Below, one piece after another: positions 1 through 8,747 of a stretch of DNA of 57,791 nucleotides; positions within the stretch are counted from its first letter, which is position 1; each line of letters opens with the position of its first letter. Position numbers and translations under genes: made by a program. This DNA is from Deltaproteobacteria bacterium (GTDB lineage Bacteria > Myxococcota_A > UBA9042 > DTJE01), in contig JAKPTZ010000057.1 of the NCBI GenBank assembly GCA_029555025.1, positions 1 to 57,791 of the forward strand. Direction: 5' to 3'. The notes under the pieces were generated by a model. That model searched no databases, was not told the origin of the DNA, and worked only from the letters and a program-made list of their open reading frames with translations.

Positions 1-800
1 TATGACGCAAGAAGATCCTTCCAGTGGTTGCCACGAATACCGTAAAGATCCGCGACCTTCTTGACGAATGTCGATTCGGCCCTGGCCGTGCCCTCAAGCT
101 TGTCCCCGTTTTCAAGCGGCACGTCGAAAAGGGAAAGAAGCGTGACCACCACATTTTCGGGCATAAGTTCGGGCATGCGCAGCGGGATGGCCATCGCGGC
201 GTCCTTCATGTCCGTAATGACCGGCTTCTTCAGCGCATCGGCAAGCCTGGCGGCATCGATGACGCCGTCGTACTCGAACCAGTCGATGAAGTTGTCGGCC
301 AGCATCCGGTACTCCTCGTCCGTCTGGAGTTCGGAAACGGTGGCCATTATCCCGCACAGATCGATTATGGGACGCAGCCATTCGATGACATCCCACTTCC
401 GGGGCGCCGGGATCATCACGTCGTGACTGACATAACCGGTTACAAGCCCGTAGTCGGCGTCTTCCGGGTCGTCGGAGACGATCACCGAACAGACGGCATA
501 GACGCCCTCGCGGTCGTGGGCCAGGGCACCGGTCGGGATGAAGACAGCCCAGTTCCCGTTAACGATTTCGGCGTTCGTCAGGAAGTCCCCGTCATCATCG
601 ACGAATGGCTCGCGCCCCTTGATGAAACGTCCGGCCGAATCCCGCACGCCGACCCATGCCTCGACATACTCGGGAATTCCCGCCTTTTTCGGGTCAATCC
701 GGAACTTCAGAAGGGTTCCGACCTCGTCGGAAAACACATCGACCTTTTCAATCTCGAAACGCTTCGCATCGGGATCATTATCGATATCAAGCGAATACAT
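1..800 (-). CDS. TerB-like hypothetical protein, C-terminus cut by window edge
   Basis: The frame stays open from an ATG at 800 down to the window edge, giving 266 visible codons. There is no signal peptide, so the product is probably cytoplasmic. Residues 1-130 read as a beta-rich domain (MYSLDIDNDPDAKRFEIEKV and onward). Residues from about 140 (RKWDVIEWLRPIIDLCG) are helical with acidic turns resembling TerB-type domains; the family call is by pattern only. GTG at 809 is an alternative start and no strong ribosome-binding site decides between them. The gene diverges from the lipoprotein gene at 965. Function unknown. Confidence 0.6.
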   Translation of the reverse strand, partial: MYSLDIDNDPDAKRFEIEKVDVFSDEVGTLLKFRIDPKKAGIPEYVEAWVGVRDSAGRFIKGREPFVDDDGDFLTNAEIVNGNWAVFIPTGALAHDREGVYAVCSVIVSDDPEDADYGLVTGYVSHDVMIPAPRKWDVIEWLRPIIDLCGIMATVSELQTDEEYRMLADNFIDWFEYDGVIDAARLADALKKPVITDMKDAAMAIPLRMPELMPENVVVTLLSLFDVPLENGDKLEGTARAESTFVKKVADLYGIRGNHWKDLLAS

Positions 801-892
801 TGTATGCACGTCCCACAAAGAGAATCGGCCTGATAATGCCTCAAGTGCCCCGAGCTTTCAAACAATCCGGGGAAAGTTTGTGATTTGCCGAC

Positions 893-935
893 TATAATGG
901 TCCGGTCGGATCGACTTTCCGCCCGGTTTCCGGGC
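893..935 (+). promoter_or_regulatory. -10 element and 5'-UTR hairpin before the 965 lipoprotein gene
   Basis: A perfect TATAAT lies at 893-898, with no good -35 hexamer at standard spacing. Downstream, GCCCGG (921-926), a TTT loop and CCGGGC (930-935) form a 6-bp hairpin that would sit in the leader just before the Shine-Dalgarno at 955-959. It may stabilise the transcript or modulate translation. Confidence 0.4.
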
Positions 936-964
936 AGTGTCCCGTTGACTTGATGGAGGCCCGA

Positions 965-3760
965 ATGAAAGGTAACAGCCTGTTTCTTATGGTTGCAGTG
1001 ACGGCGGCCACGGTTGCGTTCATGTCCGGTGCGGGATGCGGCGGCGACGCGACGCCCGGGCAGGACGTGCTTCAGGATTCGGTCGATCCTGGCGACATCC
1101 CCGGTGATGATGTCGATCCGGCCGACGTGCCGCCGACCGACGTCGGAACGGACACGATGCCTGACACGCCACCCGACGCGGCAGACATCGGTCTGGACGA
1201 AATCGGCCCGGACATCGACCAGGATGTCCCGTTCCAGTATCCAGACGCAAAACTGATCAACGAAAACAGGAATTCGCCCGTAAGCGTTCCGGACGAACCA
1301 TACCTTCAGAAGATGACCCAGTACTTCAATACACCCGACGTGCTGCCATCGACGGACATTCGCGATATCCGGAGGATTGAGGGCGGGATTTTGCTTGGAA
1401 CGGCGGGTGGACTCCTGGCGAAGGGGGACGGGGAATCGCAATTCAGCCTGGCGTGGCCGCTGCCGGTCAAGACCCCGCGCGAACCGTTGGACAAGGGGAT
1501 CCGGCATTTCTCGGACCACGACCTTGACGGAAGAACCGTGTTCGTCACATCGAACTTGCTGGTAACCATCGACGTTGAATCGGGCGAGTTCGACCAGTGG
1601 CACGTGTCCGGCGCGGATCTGCAGGCTGTGGTCGTCACGCCCTCGGACGGACAGGTTTACATCGGCCGCGGCGACGGACTTTTCCGCCTTGACCAGGCCG
1701 CTTCCGAGGGCCAGAGCGAGGCCACGCTTGAACTTGTGGCGGGGACTGCCGATATCGACATCCGAGACCTGGCCGCAAGCGACACTTCCTCCCAGGTCTT
1801 CGCGGCCACGAAGGACGGCCTTCTGATGTATGAACCTGGAAAGGAACTGAAGACCTTTACCGGCGACAACAGCGGACTGGCGGACAGCAACGTGATGTCG
1901 GTGGCGATGTGCGGCTCGACTCTGGCCGTCGGATCCGAGACCGGATTCACGATTACCGGCGATCGCAGCATCTGGACCACCAGAACCACGGGAATCGGGC
2001 AACTCGCATGGGGCGAAGTCATCGACATCGCCTGCGCCGACTGGGGATTCGTGCTCGGTCACGAGATGGGCGCGACCGCCCTGGCGCTTGATTTCGGGGC
2101 CAGCGAATACTTCTATGGCCTGCGCTGGATGGCCGACGAAGTCGATTACGAAGGCGGCTCGGAAGAACTGCACCTGCTGGGAAAACGACTGCCGGCGGTG
2201 GCGACCGGTCCCCAGGGGGAAATCTGGCTTGGCGGCCCGAACGGGCTTTCCAGGATAATTCGCGTCGAAAGAACCCTGGCCGACAAGGAAGTGGTCTTCG
2301 ACGACATGGTCAAGCACTTCTGGAGAATGGACGGCTTCTTCTCGAGTGACGGGAACACGGCATCCCCCTGGGATCCAATGGCGGAAATGCGCCTTCACGA
2401 CAAGGACAACGACGGACTCTGGACCCAGATGATGATCGGAGGCTGGTGCTTCGCCTACGCCGCGACGGGGGACGAGAAGTATTACGAATATGCGCACCGG
2501 GCCATGGAGAACATGTACAAGCTGATTGATTTCCCGTGGGTCACGTTCGGGGAACTTGGCAAGGAACGCGGGTTCATTTCCCGGTCGATCATCAGCCAGG
2601 ACTCGGACTTCATCCCTTGCAGCGGCGACTTCGTCAACAACGGTGGTTCCGGGGGATGCCCCGGCCCCGGCGAGCCTTGCACGGTACCGTGCATCGACGG
2701 CAAGCTGAACTATTACGATTACAAGGTCTGCTGCGCGGAGATGGTGACCAAGGTCGATTCGGAAGGCGTGCCCCACGCGACGCATCTGCGCTGGAACCCG
2801 ATCGAGGTTGATGGAAAGAAGTACGTCTGGAAGGCCGACACGAGCAGCGACGAAATCGCCGGGCACGCTTTCGGCTTCCCGATCTATTACGACCTGTGTG
2901 CAAAGGACGACGAGGAACGGGCCAAAGTGGCAGGTTATGTCGCTGATTTGGCCGGTTACATAGCCCGGAACGGCATGAACCTGATCGACCTCGACGGAAC
3001 CCACACGACCTTCGGAATCTTCGGGCCGGATACGGTCGGCATCGCGGTCGATGGTCTTGACGTCTGCATGGCAAACGGCCACAGCCTGGAACTGTGCATG
3101 GGCGAGTATTACGGTGGCGCGTGGCTGAATTCGAACGAAGGCATCGGCCTGCTTCTGGCGGCATGGCACATGACCGGGGACAAGTTCTTTTACGACACGT
3201 ACGAAAACCTGATTACGACGCACAAGTACAACAAGGCGATGATTCCGTCCGAGGACACGCTGACAATCGTCAACCCCTCGATTGCGAACCACTCAGACCA
3301 TGAACTCGCAATGCTCGCGTACACCACTGTCCTGCGGTACGAACCGAACGCGGAAAGGCTTGCCGCATGGAGGGATGGCTTCCAGTTCCTGTACGACTGG
3401 GAAAAGCCGGAAAGGAACCCCTGGTGGGCAGGTGTCGCCGCCCTGTCGGGCATGCCCGACCCCGATGCCGAAAACGCCCGCCGCACCTTGCGGGAACTGC
3501 CGGACGACCTTCGTGAATGGCTGATGGACAACTGCCACCGCAAGGATTACAAAATCAACCCGGCCAAGGATCGTCACGGGGATCGGCAGTTCACGGCGGT
3601 TCCCCCGTTCGATGAGATCCGGACGTTCTGGTGGAACGGCAACCCATACGATTGCAGTGAAGGCGGTGACGGTCGTTCCTGGAACGCCCCGACCGTATTC
3701 CTGCTGCCGTATTACATGGCAAAGTACACAGGCCTGATCACCGATGCCCCTGGCGACTAG
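965..3760 (+). CDS. Secreted lipoprotein, beta-propeller plus alpha-helical toroid-like domain
   Basis: The ATG at 965 is chosen because GGAGG (955-959) sits 5 nt upstream; in-frame TTG/ATG codons at 950-955 overlap that site. The 931-residue product has a signal peptide ending in a lipobox (MSGAGC), then an Asp/Pro-rich stalk of about 70 residues (PGDIPGDDVDPADVPPTD). Next comes a region of short repeats resembling a regulator-type propeller (ILLGTAGGLL, VFAATKDGLL). From about residue 440 there is a Trp/Tyr-rich helical region with several Cys (YYEYAHRAMENMYKLIDFPW), like an (alpha/alpha)6 toroid of the kind used by glycan-active enzymes. It is probably surface-anchored. The substrate and any catalytic residues cannot be named. 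Confidence 0.85.
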   Translation: MKGNSLFLMVAVTAATVAFMSGAGCGGDATPGQDVLQDSVDPGDIPGDDVDPADVPPTDVGTDTMPDTPPDAADIGLDEIGPDIDQDVPFQYPDAKLINENRNSPVSVPDEPYLQKMTQYFNTPDVLPSTDIRDIRRIEGGILLGTAGGLLAKGDGESQFSLAWPLPVKTPREPLDKGIRHFSDHDLDGRTVFVTSNLLVTIDVESGEFDQWHVSGADLQAVVVTPSDGQVYIGRGDGLFRLDQAASEGQSEATLELVAGTADIDIRDLAASDTSSQVFAATKDGLLMYEPGKELKTFTGDNSGLADSNVMSVAMCGSTLAVGSETGFTITGDRSIWTTRTTGIGQLAWGEVIDIACADWGFVLGHEMGATALALDFGASEYFYGLRWMADEVDYEGGSEELHLLGKRLPAVATGPQGEIWLGGPNGLSRIIRVERTLADKEVVFDDMVKHFWRMDGFFSSDGNTASPWDPMAEMRLHDKDNDGLWTQMMIGGWCFAYAATGDEKYYEYAHRAMENMYKLIDFPWVTFGELGKERGFISRSIISQDSDFIPCSGDFVNNGGSGGCPGPGEPCTVPCIDGKLNYYDYKVCCAEMVTKVDSEGVPHATHLRWNPIEVDGKKYVWKADTSSDEIAGHAFGFPIYYDLCAKDDEERAKVAGYVADLAGYIARNGMNLIDLDGTHTTFGIFGPDTVGIAVDGLDVCMANGHSLELCMGEYYGGAWLNSNEGIGLLLAAWHMTGDKFFYDTYENLITTHKYNKAMIPSEDTLTIVNPSIANHSDHELAMLAYTTVLRYEPNAERLAAWRDGFQFLYDWEKPERNPWWAGVAALSGMPDPDAENARRTLRELPDDLREWLMDNCHRKDYKINPAKDRHGDRQFTAVPPFDEIRTFWWNGNPYDCSEGGDGRSWNAPTVFLLPYYMAKYTGLITDAPGD

Positions 3761-3781
3761 CCGCTCCCTGTTCACGCGAAC

Positions 3782-3810
3782 TTGAACTGAAAAGTCCCGA
3801 AGCATATTAT
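3782..3810 (+). promoter_or_regulatory. Sigma70-type promoter for the 3841 lipoprotein gene
   Basis: TTGAAC (3782-3787), a 17-bp spacer and TATTAT (3805-3810), placed 30 bases before the gene start. Predicted from sequence match only. Confidence 0.5.
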
Positions 3811-3840
3811 CCATACAGCTCAAGGCAAACAGGCGCCCCG

Positions 3841-5328
3841 ATGAAAAGACCTCGGAAGTACGACAGGCCTCGAACGGCCGTGGCCTGGATGGCGGCAATT
3901 CTGCTGGTGACGGGCTGCGCGGGCGGAAACCGGGACGTGCTGGACGCCGAGCCGGATCAAATCACCGACGACCTGCACCCGGCCGATGTTGACGCCCCGG
4001 AGGTCGTGCCTGACGATGGCGCGGGACAGGACCCTGGCAATGCGCGCCCGGACGAAGGCGAATCCGGCGACGATTATGGAAACGGTTCCAACTGCTATGA
4101 GTTCTTCTGTGATTATTCCGACTTCGCCTGCCTGGACGAAGGCACGTATTACACCCGCGAGTTCTACGCGCACCCGGAAGGGGACCAGTGTTACACCCGG
4201 CCCTGCGGGCTTTCCGGACCACGAAAATGCCAGGAGGGAACCCTTTGCTACTCAAGGGAAAGAAGCGGCTTCGAGGATGGGCTCGACGTCTGGAACGCGA
4301 CCGGACGGCCTTGCCGGCCGATGGACTGCGACGAGGAATCCGGAAAATTCTGTGACGGATTCAAATTCTGCGACACGCTGCCCGGGAAATGCGGTGGACC
4401 TGGAGTCTGCGTGAATCCGAACTTTCCCGACCACATGACAGGCCCCGAAAACGGCTGGCAGTTCGTCTGCGGATGCGACGGCGTCACCTACTCCGGCTGG
4501 GAACAACGCGCCCGGGCCGCCACGTCGGTCAGGGGCGAGGGTCCCTGCTGCGACGAATCGAAGCTGAACTTCACCCGGGACAACGCCCCCGGCTTTTCCG
4601 AATTCCGCGTGTGCATGCACGGAAAGCTGCCATCCGGACTTTCCCCTTCAATCAAGGCCGTGCTCGACGCGGCAACATTCGGTACGGCCGGTGAGGGCGC
4701 GCAGTGCCCCGAAGGCGATTCGGCCTGGGTTGGCAAGTTGACCAAGGCACCTGACGGCTCAATCGACCCGGATCAGTTCATGGCACTTTGCAGACTTGCG
4801 GACATCGACGATCAGTTCGCGGTCACGGGACACGCGGAAGGCTTCTGCGAATCGATTCCATGCTACGACAAGCGCAAGTGCGTCGAACTTTACTGCCTGT
4901 CGCCATGCGGATGCTGCCCGTGCCAGGCGAACAGGCTCATTTGCGGGTACAACAATGAAACAACAATCTGCGACGAAAAGGCCGGCTGCTGGCGCAGGGG
5001 ACCCGAATGCACCGAATGGGCGCCGTGCACCGACGGCGAGGAAACCGATTTCTGCCGGATCGACTGCGAAACGATGGCCAGGTACCTGAACAACGCGGCG
5101 ACAAACCCGACTTCATGCTTCGACGACGACGACTGCGTGGTCATGCCGGCCTTCTGCAATCCCGAGGACGGCCCCTGCTGGGTGCCGTTCGGAAAATTCC
5201 CCGAATGGTATCGTGATGAACGGGACTTCGCCGCGGACTGGACATCAAACTGCGTCGATTTCGAGTCGTGTGGCTGCGGCGACCGGCCTGCGGCCAGATG
5301 CATTGGCGGGACATGCCGCGCCGGCTGA
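3841..5328 (+). CDS. Cys-rich lipoprotein with Kazal-like domain
   Basis: A 495-residue protein with a signal peptide and lipobox (LLVTGC), then an Asp/Glu-rich stalk. The mature part is unusually rich in Cys, arranged in short disulfide-type modules (CYEFFCDYSDFACLDEG). Around residues 189-233 there is a Kazal-type signature, VCGCDGVTYSGWEQRARAA followed by GEGPC, the fold of many serine-protease inhibitors. A protease-inhibitor or extracellular matrix-binding role is possible but is inference. It has its own promoter upstream and lies on the same strand as the preceding lipoprotein gene. Confidence 0.8.
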   Translation: MKRPRKYDRPRTAVAWMAAILLVTGCAGGNRDVLDAEPDQITDDLHPADVDAPEVVPDDGAGQDPGNARPDEGESGDDYGNGSNCYEFFCDYSDFACLDEGTYYTREFYAHPEGDQCYTRPCGLSGPRKCQEGTLCYSRERSGFEDGLDVWNATGRPCRPMDCDEESGKFCDGFKFCDTLPGKCGGPGVCVNPNFPDHMTGPENGWQFVCGCDGVTYSGWEQRARAATSVRGEGPCCDESKLNFTRDNAPGFSEFRVCMHGKLPSGLSPSIKAVLDAATFGTAGEGAQCPEGDSAWVGKLTKAPDGSIDPDQFMALCRLADIDDQFAVTGHAEGFCESIPCYDKRKCVELYCLSPCGCCPCQANRLICGYNNETTICDEKAGCWRRGPECTEWAPCTDGEETDFCRIDCETMARYLNNAATNPTSCFDDDDCVVMPAFCNPEDGPCWVPFGKFPEWYRDERDFAADWTSNCVDFESCGCGDRPAARCIGGTCRAG

Positions 5329-5342
5329 AATCCGCTTCAGCC
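5323..5342 (+). terminator. Possible terminator-like hairpin spanning the stop codon
   Basis: GGCTGAA (5323-5329), loop ATCCGC, TTCAGCC (5336-5342) form a perfect 7-bp stem that includes the TGA stop. No T-run follows, so a Rho-independent terminator is not established. The rest of 5343-5507 shows nothing I can identify. Confidence 0.3.
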
Positions 5343-5507
5343 ACGCTCCGGACCACCTGATTCCAACCGACAACGTAAAGCCGAAATCCATGCCGATGCT
5401 CGCGGGGCCGCAAACGACCTGATTGAACGCGATTCGCGACAGCCCAATGTGCAAGCCTGCGTATTATTGTCCGTTTCACATCATTTACATTCTTTACCAG
5501 AATACCC

Positions 5508-5541
5508 TTGCAATTTTTCCAGCTTGTGACATAATTCACAA
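5508..5541 (+). promoter_or_regulatory. Rex operator overlapping the hydrogenase-operon promoter
   Basis: A -35-like TTGCAA (5508-5513), 16 bp, then CATAAT (5530-5535) make a sigma70 promoter. The -10 lies in the centre of TTGTGACATAATTCACAA (5524-5541). That 18-mer matches the established Rex consensus TTGTGAA-N4-TTCACAA except at position 7. Rex bound here would block RNA polymerase. Since the next gene is rex itself and the hydrogenase genes follow, both autorepression and derepression by high NADH are expected. Confidence 0.85.
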
Positions 5542-5550
5542 CGTAAGCTG

Positions 5551-5569
5551 ACAGAGGTTGCAACTCTGT
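5551..5569. promoter_or_regulatory. Inverted repeat in the rex leader
   Basis: ACAGAG (5551-5556), 7-nt spacer GTTGCAA, CTCTGT (5564-5569). It lies immediately downstream of the expected transcription start, between the Rex operator and the rex ribosome-binding site. It could be a second repressor site or an mRNA hairpin. Confidence 0.35.
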
Positions 5570-5627
5570 TAGAAAACCGCACAACCCGGACAATTCGCGT
5601 CCGGATTGCTGAAGCAGGGGTTACAGA

Positions 5628-6263
5628 ATGCTTTCGGAGAAGACAGTCGAGCGCCTGAGCGAATACAGGCGACACCTTTCGGATCTTCAGGCCCGCGGGG
5701 TGACGCACGTCTTTTCAAACCTGCTGGCCGCCGAGACCCGGGTAACGGCCGCGCAGGTGCGGCGCGATATGATGAACCTGGGGTTGTCCGGCAGCACCGC
5801 CACGGGATACTCGGTTTCCGACCTGCTGGAACACCTGGCCGGACTGCTGGATCACCCTCATTCAACCAGGGTCGCGCTGATTGGAACGGGAAACCTGGGA
5901 CGCGCGCTGCTGGCCTTCTTCAGGGCAAGGCCGGGAAAGGCCGTCATTGCAATGGCATTCGACAGCGACCCGGAAAAATCGAACAGGGTGTGCTGCGGAT
6001 GTCGCGTGTATCCGATGGACTCGCTTGAGGCAAGAATCAGGGAAGATGAAATCCGGACCGCCATTCTGTGCGTCCCGGAACAGGACGCCAACGCTGTCGC
6101 GCAGAGGCTTGTGAATGCCGGTGTAACCGGAATCCTGAATTTTGCCCCGACCAGGCTGAAGGTCGGTGATCAGGTCTATGTCGACACGATGGATATCAGC
6201 AGCGTGATCGAAAAGGTTGGCTATTACGCCGTCAGGGGCACAAGGGCCCCGGGCAGAAAATAA
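5628..6263 (+). CDS. rex: Redox-sensing transcriptional repressor Rex
   Basis: A 211-residue protein, the normal length for Rex. The N-terminal part (about 1-75) is the winged helix, with the family sequence VTAAQVRRDMMNLG. A Rossmann NAD(H)-binding domain follows, with GTGNLG at 86-91, and the C-terminal end has the helix (DISSVIEKVGYYAV) that swaps in Rex dimers. Rex senses NADH/NAD+ and leaves DNA when NADH is high. A purine-rich AGGGG site lies 6-7 nt before the ATG. It is the first gene of the hydrogenase operon, 14 nt from hydC, and carries a Rex operator in its own promoter. Confidence 0.95.
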   Translation: MLSEKTVERLSEYRRHLSDLQARGVTHVFSNLLAAETRVTAAQVRRDMMNLGLSGSTATGYSVSDLLEHLAGLLDHPHSTRVALIGTGNLGRALLAFFRARPGKAVIAMAFDSDPEKSNRVCCGCRVYPMDSLEARIREDEIRTAILCVPEQDANAVAQRLVNAGVTGILNFAPTRLKVGDQVYVDTMDISSVIEKVGYYAVRGTRAPGRK

Positions 6264-6277
6264 CTTATGGTGGCACG

Positions 6278-6745
6278 ATGAATGATCAGATCGAACAGAT
6301 CCTCGGACGGTTCGCGGATGCTGAAAGAGACAGCCTGATCCCGATCCTGCAGGAAGTACAGGCAAGCGAAGGCTACCTGTCACGGGACGCTGTCGTTCGC
6401 GTCGCAAAGCACCTGAACATTGCACCAAGCAAGGTTTACGGGGTCGCGACCTTCTATAACCAGTTCAGGTTTCAGGCTCGTGGCAAGTACAACATACAGG
6501 TCTGCCGCGGGACGGCCTGCCACGTGAAGGGTTCGGCCGCCGTCCTGGAGGCGCTCAAGCGCAACCTGAAGATCGAGCCGGGACAGACGACCAAGGATGG
6601 GCTCTTCAGCCTGGAAATCGTTGCGTGCATCGGGGCCTGCGGACTTGCCCCGGTCATCGCGGTCAACGGCGAATTCCATGCCCAGGTGACCCCAGACAAG
6701 ATCACCAGGATTCTGAACACTTACCGCAGGAGGGCCGAAGCATGA
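6278..6745 (+). CDS. hydC: NADH-dependent [FeFe] hydrogenase NuoE-like subunit (HydC)
   Basis: A 155-residue thioredoxin-like [2Fe-2S] protein of the NuoE/24-kDa family. The four ligands appear as C76, C81, C117 and C121 (CRGTACHVKG and CIGACGLAP). In trimeric HydABC hydrogenases this small subunit carries electrons beside the flavin subunit. Its stop codon overlaps the start of the next gene in ATGA (6742-6745), so the two are translationally coupled. The hydC/hydB/hydA names follow the Thermotoga-type convention; HndA is the Desulfovibrio equivalent. Confidence 0.93.
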   Translation: MNDQIEQILGRFADAERDSLIPILQEVQASEGYLSRDAVVRVAKHLNIAPSKVYGVATFYNQFRFQARGKYNIQVCRGTACHVKGSAAVLEALKRNLKIEPGQTTKDGLFSLEIVACIGACGLAPVIAVNGEFHAQVTPDKITRILNTYRRRAEA

Positions 6746-8733
6746 GTCCCGACGTCATCATTAACGGCAATCAGGGCAACGGCAATCAGGGCAAACCCGG
6801 CCCGGAACTGAAGGCCGAATTGCTTAACATCATTTCCGGCGCGGTCAGCGAACGGCACGACGCGCTTCGGATGGTCAGGCGTGAAGTCGTGGCGAAGCCC
6901 GTGATCTTCATGGGAACCGGCACATGCGGACTTGGCGCCGGGGCGGCGGCCACGCTCGAAGGCATCCGCGGATACCTTAACGAGCACGATATCGACGCGG
7001 ACATCGTGGAAGTTGGCTGTATAGGCCTGTGCGCGTGCGAACCGCTCATGGATGTCCAGCTTCCCGGCAGGCCGCGCCTTTCGTTCAAGCACGTCACCGT
7101 CGATCGCGTGCATCCGATTCTTGACGCTGTGTTCCAGGATGAACTCCCCGAAGAAACCATCCGGAAGGACGTACTTTTGCAGTTCAACCCGGGCGACGAG
7201 GATCAGGCGTGGGACGGCGTCGTCACAATGAAGGATCACCCGTTCTTCGGTCCGCAGACCCGCTGGGTTCTTGAAAACTGTGGGCTGATCGATCCATCCA
7301 GCGTCACCGAATACGTTGCCCGCGGCGGCTACAAGGCACTTGCCTCGATGATCCACAGCGTCACCCCCGGCGAGGTATGCAGCCTTGTCGAGCAGAGCGG
7401 CCTGCGCGGACGCGGGGGCGGCGGCTTCAAGACGGGCACCAAGTGGAAGTTCGCGCATGAGGCCCAGGCCAACCAGAAGTACCTCATCTGCAACGCGGAC
7501 GAGGGCGACCCGGGCGCCTTCATGGATCGCGCCGTTATTGAAGGCGACCCCCACCGCCTTGTCGAGGGCATGGCGATTGCCGCCTACGCAATCGGCGCCT
7601 CCAAGGGATATGTGTATATCCGTGCCGAATACCCGCTGGCAATCAAGCGCCTGAAGGAAGCCCTCGGCGTCGCCAGGGAACTTGGCCTTCTGGGTCATAA
7701 CATCCTCAACAGCGGTTTCGACTTCGAAATAAAGATCAAGGAAGGCGCCGGGGCTTTCGTCTGCGGCGAGGAAACCGCCCTGATCAACTCCATCGAGGGC
7801 AAGCGCGGAATGCCGAGGCCCAGGCCGCCCTACCCGGCCGTCAAGGGACTCTTCGGCAAGCCGACGGTGATCAACAACGTCGAAACCCTGGCAAACCTGC
7901 CAATCCTGATGCGCAACGGCGCCGAATGGTTCAGCAGCGTCGGGACGGCCGGCAGCAAGGGAACCAAGGTCTTCGCGCTGTCGGGCAAGGTCGTGAACAC
8001 CGGGCTGGTTGAAATTCCGATGGGAACTTCAATCGGTGACATCGTCATGAAGATCGGCGGTGGCGTCCCCGGCGAACACCAGTTCAAGGCGGTACAGATC
8101 GGCGGCCCGTCCGGCGGTTGCATCCCGAGCCAGCACATCGACACGCTGGTCGATTACGAATCGCTCAAGACGGTCGGCGCCATGATGGGATCGGGCGGTC
8201 TCGTGGTCATGGACGAAAAGACCTGCATGGTCGATCTGGCAAAGTTCTTCATGGACTTCATCCAGCGCGAAAGCTGCGGGAAGTGCATTCCATGCCGCGA
8301 GGGAACCAGGCGCATGCTGGAAATCCTTCAGAGGATTACCAGGGGACGCCGCAACGAAAAGGATATCGAGGCACTGGAACGCTTCCAGGGCGTGCTCTAC
8401 CTTGAAAGGCTGGGACAGGTCATCAAGGACACGAGCCTTTGCGGACTGGGCCAGACGGCACCGAACCCGGTTCTTTCGACGCTGCGCTGGTTCAGGGAGG
8501 AGTACGAGGAACACATTTATGACAGGAAGTGCCGGGCCGGCGCGTGCACCGAACTCCTCCGGTACAGCATCGACGCCGACAAGTGCATCGGCTGCACCCT
8601 GTGTGCACGCCATTGCCCGACCGAGGCGATCATGGGAGCCCCGAAGAGCCCCCATTACATCATCCCGGACAAGTGCATTGGCTGTGGAACCTGTTTCAGC
8701 GATTGTCGTCACGGCGCCGTGATTGTGGAGTAA
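6742..8733 (+). CDS. hydB: NADH-dependent [FeFe] hydrogenase NuoF-like flavin subunit (HydB)
   Basis: The ATG at 6742 is preferred over upstream in-frame codons because AGGAGG (6728-6733) precedes it by 8 nt. The 663-residue protein has an N-terminal thioredoxin-like [2Fe-2S] domain (C62, C93, C97, C99), a NuoF core with FMN/NADH motifs (GLRGRGGGGF, NADEGDPGAFMDR, GAGAFVCGEETAL), a SCGKCIPCREGTRRM [4Fe-4S] site and a C-terminal 2[4Fe-4S] ferredoxin (CIGCTLCARHCP, CIGCGTCFSDC). This is the usual architecture of HydB from NAD-linked, often electron-bifurcating hydrogenases. It exchanges electrons with NAD(H) and, if bifurcating, with ferredoxin; bifurcation itself cannot be read from sequence. 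Confidence 0.93.
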   Translation: MSPDVIINGNQGNGNQGKPGPELKAELLNIISGAVSERHDALRMVRREVVAKPVIFMGTGTCGLGAGAAATLEGIRGYLNEHDIDADIVEVGCIGLCACEPLMDVQLPGRPRLSFKHVTVDRVHPILDAVFQDELPEETIRKDVLLQFNPGDEDQAWDGVVTMKDHPFFGPQTRWVLENCGLIDPSSVTEYVARGGYKALASMIHSVTPGEVCSLVEQSGLRGRGGGGFKTGTKWKFAHEAQANQKYLICNADEGDPGAFMDRAVIEGDPHRLVEGMAIAAYAIGASKGYVYIRAEYPLAIKRLKEALGVARELGLLGHNILNSGFDFEIKIKEGAGAFVCGEETALINSIEGKRGMPRPRPPYPAVKGLFGKPTVINNVETLANLPILMRNGAEWFSSVGTAGSKGTKVFALSGKVVNTGLVEIPMGTSIGDIVMKIGGGVPGEHQFKAVQIGGPSGGCIPSQHIDTLVDYESLKTVGAMMGSGGLVVMDEKTCMVDLAKFFMDFIQRESCGKCIPCREGTRRMLEILQRITRGRRNEKDIEALERFQGVLYLERLGQVIKDTSLCGLGQTAPNPVLSTLRWFREEYEEHIYDRKCRAGACTELLRYSIDADKCIGCTLCARHCPTEAIMGAPKSPHYIIPDKCIGCGTCFSDCRHGAVIVE

Positions 8734-8747
8734 CCGGGAGGTTCCAG

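Noticed and set aside
707-3292. An 861-codon open frame on the minus strand
   Set aside because: It is antisense to the lipoprotein gene at 965-3760, has Arg/Val/His-rich text with no domain or signal peptide, and reflects the GC-rich third positions of the real gene.
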